In this document: piece after piece, positions 35,220 through 42,738 of the stretch
Position numbering within the stretch: the stretch's first letter is position 1
Layout of the letters: every line of letters begins with the position of its first letter
DNA from: Bifidobacterium breve
GTDB taxonomy: Bacteria > Actinomycetota > Actinomycetes > Nanopelagicales > Nanopelagicaceae
Direction of reading: 5' to 3'
Assembly (NCBI GenBank): GCA_945883725.1
Contig: CAMCXZ010000006.1
Coordinates: forward strand, 1 to 51,322
Length of the DNA: 51,322 nucleotides
The notes under the pieces: generated by a model
Databases searched by the model: none
The model's input: the letters and a program-made list of their open reading frames with translations, nothing else
Told to the model about the DNA's origin: nothing
Translations under genes and position numbers: made by a program

Positions 35220-35846
35220 CTACTTAATTAGGTAGATCGCAGAGAAGAGTGCGATCCAGACTACGTCGACGAAGTGCCAGTAATACGAAACTACGATGGC
35301 TGTTGTTGCTTGATTGTGATTAAAACGGCGAGATTTCGCGACTCGGATCATCACGATTAGGAAAGCGATTAAGCCACCGGTTACGTGTAATCCGTGGAAG
35401 CCGGTTGCGATGTAGAAAACCGAACCGTAAGCCACAGATGAAATACTTAAACCTTCTTCTACCAGTGCTGCGTATTCATAAACTTGCCCGCCAATAAAGA
35501 AGGAGCCCATTAGAAATGTCAGCGCAAACCATTCCCGCATTCCCCATTTATTGATCTGCCAGAGTGAACCGGTTTTGCGCTCTTGGAATCGTTCGGCGGC
35601 AAATACACCGAACTGGCAAGTTACAGATGATAAAACTAAAACTGTGGTGTTAAGAGCCGCGAATGGAATGTTAAGAAGTTCAGTTGAGCTAAGCCAAACT
35701 GTGGGGCCTTGAACAGCGCGGGTCGTGAAATACATCGCGAAGAGAGCAGCGAAAAACATCAACTCACTTGATAGCCAAACGATAGTTCCGACAGCAACTA
35801 AGTTCGGGCGGGTGGGCTTATGCATTCCAACAGTTGTGCTCGACAT
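35220..35846 (-). CDS. ctaE: cytochrome c oxidase subunit III
   Basis: 208 residues, five membrane segments. The [24 protein letters not shown] opening and C-terminal [16 protein letters not shown] plus [14 protein letters not shown] are standard subunit III blocks. ATG 35846 ([11 protein letters not shown]) is preferred over a GTG nine codons upstream because the family begins close to the first helix. An AATAAT/TAATAC-like sequence 5-7 bases upstream could be a weak leaderless -10 box. First gene of ctaE-qcrC-qcrA-qcrB. Confidence 0.95.
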   Translation of the reverse strand: MSSTTVGMHKPTRPNLVAVGTIVWLSSELMFFAALFAMYFTTRAVQGPTVWLSSTELLNIPFAALNTTVLVLSSVTCQFGVFAAERFQERKTGSLWQINKWGMREWFALTFLMGSFFIGGQVYEYAALVEEGLSISSVAYGSVFYIATGFHGLHVTGGLIAFLIVMIRVAKSRRFNHNQATTAIVVSYYWHFVDVVWIALFSAIYLIK

Positions 35847-35961
35847 ACGACGTATTATTCCCGAAATAGCCACTCTTGGCTCCCAGAAGAGCCCGTTTGG
35901 GCAAGGGATATTGACCAGAAAGCATGAGTCAGGTCACAGGGGTTTTGGCTATGAAAATGAT

Positions 35962-35967
35962 TAGAAT
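35962..35967 (+). promoter_or_regulatory. -10 box, leaderless promoter of the receiver-like gene and trpD
   Basis: TAGAAT, followed by seven bases and ATG 35975. An open frame continues 17 codons further upstream but would start before this promoter. Confidence 0.6.
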
Positions 35968-35974
35968 TGCGCGC

Positions 35975-36412
35975 ATGAGCAGTTCAGAAACTTCAAAAAT
36001 CCGTGTGGTTATTTACTCACATGATTCAGCAGTTCGGGCTGCCGTTATCTCGGCTTTAGGTCGCAAAATAGCGGCAGATCTGCCGGCTCACGAAATTCTA
36101 GAATTTGCCACAGCGCCTGCCTTGCGCATATTCATAGATCGCCCAGATCTAGCCGGTGATTTCAAAGCGGATCTATTCATCCTTGATGGTGAAGCAGTAC
36201 CCGAAGGCGGAATGGGTGTAGCTCGTCAGTTAAAGGATGAAGTCTTTAATTGCCCACCAGTATTGCTAATTACTGGTCGCAAAGAAGATGCTTGGCTGGC
36301 AGCTTGGTCTCGCGCAGAATCTGTGGTGACCCACCCAATTGATCCCTTTACCTTGGCGCAGTCCGCTGCTGCTTTGTTGCGCAAACAAAATCTCGCAACG
36401 ACGAATGTCTAA
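35975..36412 (+). CDS. receiver-like domain protein (degenerate)
   Basis: 145 residues with a CheY-like alternation: IRVVIYSHDSAVRAAVISAL (strand 1, helix 1), ADLFILDGEA (strand 3 with a candidate phospho-acceptor Asp), PPVLLITGR (strand 4 with Thr) and VVTHPIDPFTLAQSAAALL. In the last segment a His replaces the invariant Lys that normally precedes Pro. Strand 1 also shows only one acidic residue. It may therefore act without classical phosphorylation. No output domain and no adjacent histidine kinase. It overlaps trpD by eight bases, so the two are probably translated together. Confidence 0.65.
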   Translation: MSSSETSKIRVVIYSHDSAVRAAVISALGRKIAADLPAHEILEFATAPALRIFIDRPDLAGDFKADLFILDGEAVPEGGMGVARQLKDEVFNCPPVLLITGRKEDAWLAAWSRAESVVTHPIDPFTLAQSAAALLRKQNLATTNV

Positions 36413-37451
36413 TTCCAATACCTGGCCACAATTAATAGAGACGCTAACCAACGGGTTAGATCTCAGTTCTAGTTCGGCCCAATGGGCGATGAATGAAATC
36501 CTGCAAGGTCAAACCGATATCTCGCAAATAAAGGAATTTCTCTTAGCCCTTAAAACTAAGGGCGAGACAGCCGAAGAAGTAAACGCCTTTGTCGGTGCGA
36601 TGTATCAACACAGTGCGCCTATCGATATTGCTGAACGAGCAGTAGACACAGTTGGCACTGGTGGCGATGGTTTTAACACGATCAATATTTCAACTACGGC
36701 TGCCATAGTTGCCGCTGCGGCCGGTGCGAAAGTTGTCAAACATGGCAATCGGGCAGCTTCATCTAAATCTGGATCAGCTGATTTGTTGGAAGCACTTGGT
36801 GTGAACATCGATTTGGTTGGCGATGAAGTCGAAGCCGTGTTTCGTGAAGTTGGAATTGGGTTCTGTTTTGCGCCGAAATTTCATCCAGCTATGCGGTTTG
36901 CAGCACCGGCCCGAAAAGAGTTAGGCGTACCCACAATCTTTAACATTCTTGGTCCGCTGGCCAATCCAGCTAAACCAAAGGCTGCGGCCATAGGTGTTGC
37001 CAACGATCGCATGCACTTACTGATGGCTCAAGTACTTTTTGCCAAAGGTGTAGATGGCTTTGTTTTCCGGGGCGACGATGGTCTTGATGAGATCTCACTT
37101 GCTACCACGACTTCGGTACTAACAATTGGTCAAGGCGAGATCTCTTCAGATCTAATTGATCCAACTGATTTTGGAATTTCAAAAGCGCCGTTAACTGATT
37201 TAGTTGGGGGAGATGCCCAATTCAATGCGAATGTTTCGTTAAGTATTTTTAAGGGTGAACATGGCGCGCCACGCGATGCGGTTGCGCTAAATGCGGCTGC
37301 TGCCATTGCGGCATATAAAGGCGAATTCGCTAAATCTCTAACAGAGCGCATGCAAGATGGTTATCTTGATGCGATCAAGGCTATTGATTCTGGAGCCGCA
37401 ACGGCGCTACTGGAAAACTGGGTAACGGTTAGCCAGCGACTAGCCAAATAA
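36405..37451 (+). CDS. trpD: anthranilate phosphoribosyltransferase
   Basis: 348 residues. Second step of tryptophan synthesis: anthranilate plus PRPP gives phosphoribosylanthranilate. The PRPP site DTVGTGGDGFNTINIST (near residue 83) and the KHGNRAASSKSGSADLLEALG block are diagnostic. The C-terminal VFRGDDGLDEISL segment holds the Mg-binding Asp-Glu. ATG 36405 overlaps the preceding gene by eight bases. No other trp genes are adjacent; trpD near ctaE is a familiar actinobacterial location. Confidence 0.96.
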   Translation: MSNSNTWPQLIETLTNGLDLSSSSAQWAMNEILQGQTDISQIKEFLLALKTKGETAEEVNAFVGAMYQHSAPIDIAERAVDTVGTGGDGFNTINISTTAAIVAAAAGAKVVKHGNRAASSKSGSADLLEALGVNIDLVGDEVEAVFREVGIGFCFAPKFHPAMRFAAPARKELGVPTIFNILGPLANPAKPKAAAIGVANDRMHLLMAQVLFAKGVDGFVFRGDDGLDEISLATTTSVLTIGQGEISSDLIDPTDFGISKAPLTDLVGGDAQFNANVSLSIFKGEHGAPRDAVALNAAAAIAAYKGEFAKSLTERMQDGYLDAIKAIDSGAATALLENWVTVSQRLAK

Positions 37452-37468
37452 CAACATCTAATCCTTCG

Positions 37469-38128
37469 CTAACTACTTTCTAGTTCTTTTCGGGTGCGGG
37501 TATTAGATTTTCGATTACCGAAATCTCTTAATTCTTCTAACGTCGAAATACCAAAGCCCGCAGCCCTGCCGATAAGGGCGTGTAAGACATCAACTGTTGC
37601 TAGCGCATCATCCAACGCTCTGTGATTGGGGCTTACTTCGGTCTCAAAGAACTCAGCAAGCGTGCCAAGTTTGCAATTGACTACTTCATCGCGAGTCAGG
37701 ATACGTCTAGCGAGTTTTGCGGTATCGATCACCGTCAATTTTGGCCATTGGTACTCACTGTTAGCAGCTGCGGCTTTCAAGAAACTCAGATCGAAGGGGG
37801 CATTGTGCGCGACAAACACGGTCTCGTTTTCAGAACCTAAAAATTCTAACAGGATTGGCAATACCTCAGAGATTTTAGGAGACGATGAAACCATCTCATC
37901 GGTAATGCCAGTTAGAGTGGTTATGAAAGCAGGGATTGGGGTTCCTGGATTTATAAAGGTTTGAAACTTGCCTAACACTTCGCCACCGCGAACTTTGACT
38001 GCGCCGATTTCGGTGATGTGCGCCCCTAAATGCGGTGCACCACCGGATGTTTCGAGGTCGAGAACGACAAAAGTAGTTTCGGCCAGCGGGCGGCCTATCT
38101 CATCGATAGTCACTTGCCAAGAATTCAT
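37469..38128 (-). CDS. DEDDh 3'-5' exonuclease (DnaQ-like), stand-alone
   Basis: 219 residues. Exo I has D24 and E26 in VVLDLETSG, Exo II is HNAPFDLSFL (His then Asp), and Exo III is NHRALDDALAT (His and Asp), giving the complete DEDDh set. It should remove nucleotides from DNA 3' ends. In other actinobacteria the homologue near this locus (Rv2191 type) is, from memory, about twice as long, because a GIY-YIG/UvrC-like nuclease follows the exonuclease. Here the protein stops after a short basic tail (NRKSNTRTRKELESS). It could serve as a proofreading subunit or a repair exonuclease. TAGGAT lies nine bases before ATG 38128. Confidence 0.85.
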   Translation of the reverse strand: MNSWQVTIDEIGRPLAETTFVVLDLETSGGAPHLGAHITEIGAVKVRGGEVLGKFQTFINPGTPIPAFITTLTGITDEMVSSSPKISEVLPILLEFLGSENETVFVAHNAPFDLSFLKAAAANSEYQWPKLTVIDTAKLARRILTRDEVVNCKLGTLAEFFETEVSPNHRALDDALATVDVLHALIGRAAGFGISTLEELRDFGNRKSNTRTRKELESS

Positions 38129-38173
38129 AATGAATTGATCCTAAATGTTCTCTGTGACAGTGGAAAGCCAAGA

Positions 38174-38179
38174 TAGATT
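38174..38179 (+). promoter_or_regulatory. -10 box, leaderless promoter of the esterase gene
   Basis: TAGATT, followed by six bases and ATG 38186. Confidence 0.6.
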
Positions 38180-38185
38180 TTGACC

Positions 38186-38956
38186 ATGAGTATTAACGGA
38201 GCCCCTGCTGGTCTGCTGCAAGATTTTCAAGCATTGGGGGATAAGAAGAATGGTCATATCGGCATAGTCCTAGTTCATGGCTTTACTGGATCTCCAGCGG
38301 CAATGCGACCATGGGCTGAATTTCTAAACGCCCGCGGCTATAGCGTCCGCGTGCCGCTACTACCTGGCCATGGAACTAAACCTGCTGATTTAAATCAGGT
38401 CGAATGGCCAGAGTGGCCAGCGAAGGTGAAAGCCGAAATTGTCGAACTACAGAAACATTGTTCGCAAGTGTTTGTCGCGGGACTATCAATGGGTGGCGGG
38501 ACAACTTTATATGTGGCATCCGAACTAGGAGATAAGTTAAGCGGAATCATTTTAGTCAATCCGATGATTCACGTGCGCGGGATTTCACCGGGTATGGCTT
38601 TTGCTTTATCGCGGGTAGTCAAATTCGGAAACAGCGTAGGTGGTGACATCAAGCGCAAGGGAGTGACTGAATATAGCTACGACAAGTTGCCATATCGCGG
38701 GATCCATCAACTACTAACGATGTTGAAGTTGACGCGCGCAACGTTGCCATCAATTAGAGTCCCAATGCAGCTATTTCATAGCGTTGATGACCACACCTTG
38801 CCGGTTTCAAACACCGAAATCGTCATGCGTGAGATTGGCTCGGCCAATAAGTCACGCATTGAACTTCTTAATAGTTTCCACGTGGCAACACTTGATCATG
38901 ACAGCGAACTGATCTTTACCAATTCTTTGACCTTCATCGAGGGCCTAAGCAAATAG
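38186..38956 (+). CDS. alpha/beta hydrolase, carboxylesterase / monoacylglycerol lipase-like
   Basis: 256 residues. The oxyanion strand VLVHGFTGSP is near residue 28, the nucleophile elbow is GLSMGG with S101, the acid is in HSVDDHTLP near 200 and the catalytic His is in NSFHVATLD near 230. The set resembles Est30-type carboxylesterases and bacterial monoglyceride lipases. No signal peptide, so it is cytoplasmic. The exact substrate is unknown. The preferred start is ATG 38186 from the leaderless -10 box; a TTG two codons upstream is possible. The acetyltransferase reading frame begins around its stop codon. Confidence 0.83.
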   Translation: MSINGAPAGLLQDFQALGDKKNGHIGIVLVHGFTGSPAAMRPWAEFLNARGYSVRVPLLPGHGTKPADLNQVEWPEWPAKVKAEIVELQKHCSQVFVAGLSMGGGTTLYVASELGDKLSGIILVNPMIHVRGISPGMAFALSRVVKFGNSVGGDIKRKGVTEYSYDKLPYRGIHQLLTMLKLTRATLPSIRVPMQLFHSVDDHTLPVSNTEIVMREIGSANKSRIELLNSFHVATLDHDSELIFTNSLTFIEGLSK

Positions 38957-39000
38957 TTTCCGTTACAGCAGATCTTGCCACTTACGATGAGACTGAGATC

Positions 39001-39450
39001 TTGATTGATCTTTGGCAGATTTATATGCGGGATCTCTCTGAATTCAGAAACTTGGAAATTCAGCCTGATGGCCGATATCGCGATGATCGATTGCGAACAT
39101 ATCTGGCATATGAAGAGCATTGGCCGCTGCTGATCAGATGCGACGGTGAGATTGCTGGTTTTTCGCTAGTTCGAAAATCAAAACCAAGCACACATGTAAT
39201 TGGCGAATTCTTTATTGGATCAGAATTTAGACGCTCTGGCGTTGGCGGGGCAGCGGTATTCGAAGTCCTGCAAAGATTCAAGGGTAATTGGGAGATCTCA
39301 TTTCAAAATGAGAATGCTCGTGCAGCAGCCTTTTGGCGAAGCGTAATTCCGCAACTAGGAATCCAAGTGACAGAATCTAAATTGCCGGTTGCAGGTAAAC
39401 CAGAATTACCACATGACGTCTGGTTGATTTTTGCAAATAGTGATGCCTGA
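39001..39450 (+). CDS. GNAT-family acetyltransferase (start uncertain)
   Basis: At least 149 residues. The acyl-CoA binding motif is in FFIGSEFRRSGVGGAAVFEVLQRF (R/Q-x-x-G-x-G/A type). The N-terminal IYMRDLSEFRNLEIQPDGRY block and the LIRCDGEIAGFSLVR strand match a GNAT subgroup with a conserved Y-x-x-D-[FL]-S-E-F helix. TTG 39001 is the first canonical start in this frame, yet family members normally have about 15-20 residues before that helix. Such residues are in fact encoded upstream (V-S-V-T-A-D-L-A-T-Y-D-E) back to an ATA that overlaps the esterase stop. The true start may be non-canonical near 38953. Substrate unknown. Confidence 0.72.
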   Translation: MIDLWQIYMRDLSEFRNLEIQPDGRYRDDRLRTYLAYEEHWPLLIRCDGEIAGFSLVRKSKPSTHVIGEFFIGSEFRRSGVGGAAVFEVLQRFKGNWEISFQNENARAAAFWRSVIPQLGIQVTESKLPVAGKPELPHDVWLIFANSDA

Positions 39451-39473
39451 CAGCGCATCGTTTTCATTTAAAA

Positions 39474-41126
39474 CTATTTGTTAGCTAGGCGTGCCTCACG
39501 TCTAATTCGTTGTGCTGCTGGATCCGGAATCGGAACAGCACCAATTAGTCGTTTGGTGTAATCCTCGCGTGGGGTTTTCAGAATCTGATCTCGGGTACCA
39601 ACCTCAACGAGGCGGCCATCCTGCATAACTGCGATTCGGTGCGCAAGAATGTCAACAACTGCTAAATCGTGAGAGATGAAAAGACAAGCAAACTTGAGCC
39701 TATCCTGCAGTTCTTGAAGAAGCTCAAGGAAGCGAGCCTGTACTGACACATCGAGAGCAGAAGTTGGTTCATCGGCAATCAATAAACTCGGAGTTAAGGC
39801 AAGTGCGCGCGCAATTCCTACGCGTTGACGTTGACCACCAGAGAGTTCGTGTGGGTAACGGTTGCGATATGACTTAGGAAGTTCAACACTATCGAGCAAT
39901 TCCTCTACACGACGATCAAGTTCGGCACCTTTAGCATCACCAGATAGAAGTAGCGGTTCTCCAATACTTTCACCGATTGGCAGGCGAGGGTTAAGCGAAC
40001 TGCCCGGATCTTGGAAAACGATGCCGGTAAATCTGCGAATCTCGCGCAATTCTTGAGCTGTTGGCTTAGTTAAATCTCTACCAACAATCTCGATTTTGCC
40101 TTCAACCGTTGGAAGCAAACCAATGGCTGCGCGGCCAACAGTTGTTTTTCCTGATCCTGATTCGCCAACCAGTCCAACGATTTCACCTGGGTAAATCTCT
40201 AAGCTGAAATCAGTAACTGCGCGGAAAGCAGGAACGCGACCTCTCTTGGGATACTCGATTGAAACTTTCTCTAACTTCAGAACGGGTGGTAATCCAACGA
40301 GTTCTGCTTCAATTTGACGGACCGCTACGGAGCCAAGTTTTGGAACAGCGGCAAGGAGTTCTTTTGTGTAGGGATGATTAGGACGGTTAAAGATCTGATC
40401 AGATGTTCCGAACTCAACAGTTAGGCCGTCCTTCATCACCAAAATGTCATCTGCTAAATCTGCGACAACTCCCATGTCATGGGTAATGAGAAGAATTGCT
40501 GAATTTAATTTATCGCGAAGGTTGCGAATTAGGTCGAGGATTTCCGCCTGAACGGTCACATCAAGGGCGGTCGTAGGTTCATCTGCAACGAGTAAACCTG
40601 GATCGCAAGAGAGTGACTGCGCGATCATCGCGCGTTGACGTTGTCCGCCGGAAAGTTGATGTGGGTACTTATCGAAAGAGGCCTCTGGATTAGGGATCTC
40701 GACCATAGAGATTAATTCAATTGCGCGTGCCTTTGCCTCCTTTGGACCCAGATCAAAGTGGGTACGGAGAGTTTCAACAATCTGAAAGCCAATTGTGTAA
40801 ACCGGATTGAGAGCGGTCATTGGCTCTTGGAAGATATAGGCCACTTCACGGCCACGAGTTCTTTGAAGTAGCGTCTTCTTGGCTCCGACCATTTCTTGAC
40901 CATTAATTTTTACGCTACCTTCAACGCGAGCATTAGAAGCTAAAAGATCCATCAGCCCCATTGCAGTAGTTGACTTACCTGAGCCGGACTCACCAACGAT
41001 GGCTAGAACTTTTCCAGCTTGAACCTCAAAGTTCATATTGATGGCAGCGGGATACCAAACCCCGTCAACCCAGAAGTCAACGCTGTAGTTGTCTACCTGA
41101 AGAACTGCTTGGTTCGCTTTGCTCAT
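39474..41126 (-). CDS. oligopeptide ABC transporter ATPase, fused DppD-DppF type
   Basis: 550 residues with two complete ABC ATPase modules. Module 1 has Walker A GESGSGKST (residues 45-53), signature LSGGQRQR near 160 and Walker B LLVADEPTT. Module 2 has Walker A GESGSGKTT near 330, signature LSGGQRQR near 440 and Walker B LLIADEPTS. Each ends with the oligopeptide-binding ATPase C-terminal tail (NHPYTKELLAAVPK and REDYTKRLIGAVPIP). It powers uptake by the permeases encoded at 41.6-44.3 kb. AGGAG precedes ATG 41126. It is separated from the permease gene by a gene on the opposite strand. Confidence 0.93.
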   Translation of the reverse strand: MSKANQAVLQVDNYSVDFWVDGVWYPAAINMNFEVQAGKVLAIVGESGSGKSTTAMGLMDLLASNARVEGSVKINGQEMVGAKKTLLQRTRGREVAYIFQEPMTALNPVYTIGFQIVETLRTHFDLGPKEAKARAIELISMVEIPNPEASFDKYPHQLSGGQRQRAMIAQSLSCDPGLLVADEPTTALDVTVQAEILDLIRNLRDKLNSAILLITHDMGVVADLADDILVMKDGLTVEFGTSDQIFNRPNHPYTKELLAAVPKLGSVAVRQIEAELVGLPPVLKLEKVSIEYPKRGRVPAFRAVTDFSLEIYPGEIVGLVGESGSGKTTVGRAAIGLLPTVEGKIEIVGRDLTKPTAQELREIRRFTGIVFQDPGSSLNPRLPIGESIGEPLLLSGDAKGAELDRRVEELLDSVELPKSYRNRYPHELSGGQRQRVGIARALALTPSLLIADEPTSALDVSVQARFLELLQELQDRLKFACLFISHDLAVVDILAHRIAVMQDGRLVEVGTRDQILKTPREDYTKRLIGAVPIPDPAAQRIRREARLANK

Positions 41127-41152
41127 TTTGCTTCTCCTGCGATACTTAGACT

Positions 41153-41647
41153 ATGAATGAAACCTTTCGACCGCGCAGCAATTTTCTCTGGGCGGGTGTG
41201 TCGCTGGTATTGCTTTTTCTCTTTGCTGTGAACAGCATGTTGGTGGCTACAAGCTTCCAACAGAGAACCTTTGAATTTGTGATCTCCCTTATTTTGGCAG
41301 CTACTGCGTACGTGATCTGGATTAGACCCAAAATGGTTCTGCGAGATGACCACATTGAAGTCGTAAATCCGTTTAGTTCCGAGTTGATTGCGTATGCCGA
41401 TGTCATTGAGCTCAACACCAAGTGGGCGTTGACGATCACTCATAGCCGAGGCAAGACCAAGGTATGGGTTGCCCCTGCGGGTGGAAAGCAGCGATGGATC
41501 GCTGAGAAGAAGTTTGGCTGGATCGGTAGCGACCTGCCGCTTTCCCAATCTAGAGGCATCGAGATGGAGTCGATGAGCGCTAGTCTTGAAAGTTCCAGCG
41601 GGCAAGCCGCCTACATGATCCAAGAACGCATTAAGAGAATTCACTAG
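41153..41647 (+). CDS. bacterial PH-domain membrane protein
   Basis: 164 residues. Two N-terminal hydrophobic segments (about 11-32 and 38-59) are followed by a small beta-rich domain starting MVLRDDHIEVVNPF...YADVIELNTKW...LTITHSRGKTKVWVA. This matches actinobacterial bPH_6-type domains (the low-molecular-weight antigen 6 family). Function unknown. It faces opposite to the ABC transporter genes on both sides: 26 bases from the ATPase start, with its stop overlapping the permease stop by four bases. GATACT six bases before ATG 41153 could be a weak leaderless -10 box. The antisense frame across this gene shows no family features. Confidence 0.72.
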   Translation: MNETFRPRSNFLWAGVSLVLLFLFAVNSMLVATSFQQRTFEFVISLILAATAYVIWIRPKMVLRDDHIEVVNPFSSELIAYADVIELNTKWALTITHSRGKTKVWVAPAGGKQRWIAEKKFGWIGSDLPLSQSRGIEMESMSASLESSSGQAAYMIQERIKRIH

Positions 41648-42732
41648 GAGTTTAACCTTTTCATCTCCTTGGCCCGCTTGCGATCTTTAATCGAGATGTG
41701 CTTGCGTTGACGTGGGTCAAATGCATCACGGAGTCCGTCGCCAATAAAGTTCACGCAAAGTGCAATCGAGACAATCAACGCTCCAGGCCACCAGAAGAGC
41801 CAAGGACTAATACTAAAAGTTCCCTGATACTCGCTGATCAATAGTCCGAGAGAGACATCCGGTGGTCTAACACCGAAGCCGAGATAACTCAGGGAAGTTT
41901 CGATGAGAATAGCGCCAGACATCAAAAGCGTTCCTACGACGATAATAATTCCCATAGCATTTGGAAGAATGTGTTTGAAGATAATTCTTCGATTTGACGC
42001 ACCTGCCACACGTGCCGCGTCGACGAACTCTCGCTCACGTAGCGTTAAGAATTCGGTACGAACAAAGCGCGCCAGCCCCATCCAGGCAAAGAAGCCAAGC
42101 ATCAGAGCAAGTGGAATCACACCGAGGTTACCGAATCTAAATCCGATCACAGCTCCAATAACGATTACTGGAGTAACTAAGAACATATCGGTCAGACGCA
42201 TCAATACTGCATCAACGATTCCACCGAAAAATCCAGCGATAGCGCCAACTACAGTACCGATCAAAATACCAAGGAAACTCACGATCACCATCACCATTAG
42301 TGATTGTTGTGCGCCGCGAACTACCAAAGCAAAGTAATCGGTTCCAATAATGTCGGTTCCAAATGGATGGTTACCGAACTTAACACCATCTCCATCCATA
42401 AATGCGGGAGCTAAATCTAGCGTTGGACATCCAGTGACGCCGCCATTACACATACTGGCTATCGCGCCCTCTGGGTCAATATCGGTGATCGAGTACGGCC
42501 ACCAGCCGGGGATAGTAAAGCCAAAACTTTCTCCGCCAACCCGGATACCGGTAGCGGTGAAAACCGTGACGATGATTCCGATCAAGGTGAAGAGTGAAGC
42601 CATAGCAGCTTTGTGGCCGACAAATCTCTTTATGACAATTTGTCGCTGGCTTAGTCCGGCTGTTTGTCGATTGGCAATCTCATTCTCATCTTTTTCAAGA
42701 GTTGCCTCAGCCTTTGGATTTATTTTGCTCAT
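41644..42732 (-). CDS. oligopeptide ABC transporter permease, DppC type
   Basis: 362 residues. N-terminal OppC-type segment (RFVGHKAAMASLFTLIGIIV), a periplasmic loop with FGTDIIGTDYFALVVRGAQQSL, then five membrane segments. The EAA coupling loop is EFVDAARVAGASNRRIIFKHILPNAMGIIIV, followed by the conserved ETSLSYLGFGVRPP. It forms the channel with the DppB-type permease. The start lies six bases after that gene's stop. Confidence 0.93.
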   Translation of the reverse strand: MSKINPKAEATLEKDENEIANRQTAGLSQRQIVIKRFVGHKAAMASLFTLIGIIVTVFTATGIRVGGESFGFTIPGWWPYSITDIDPEGAIASMCNGGVTGCPTLDLAPAFMDGDGVKFGNHPFGTDIIGTDYFALVVRGAQQSLMVMVIVSFLGILIGTVVGAIAGFFGGIVDAVLMRLTDMFLVTPVIVIGAVIGFRFGNLGVIPLALMLGFFAWMGLARFVRTEFLTLREREFVDAARVAGASNRRIIFKHILPNAMGIIIVVGTLLMSGAILIETSLSYLGFGVRPPDVSLGLLISEYQGTFSISPWLFWWPGALIVSIALCVNFIGDGLRDAFDPRQRKHISIKDRKRAKEMKRLNS

Positions 42733-42738
42733 GGCAAC

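Noticed and set aside
35891-35902. GCCC-GTTT-GGGC hairpin between ctaE and the receiver-like gene as a regulatory element
   Set aside because: Only a four-base stem with no neighbouring promoter geometry; likely chance.
41123-41644. Minus-strand open frame of 173 codons filling the gap between the ABC ATPase and permease genes
   Set aside because: It would make the operon continuous, but its translation has no recognisable domain, while the plus-strand frame encodes two membrane helices and a PH-like domain.
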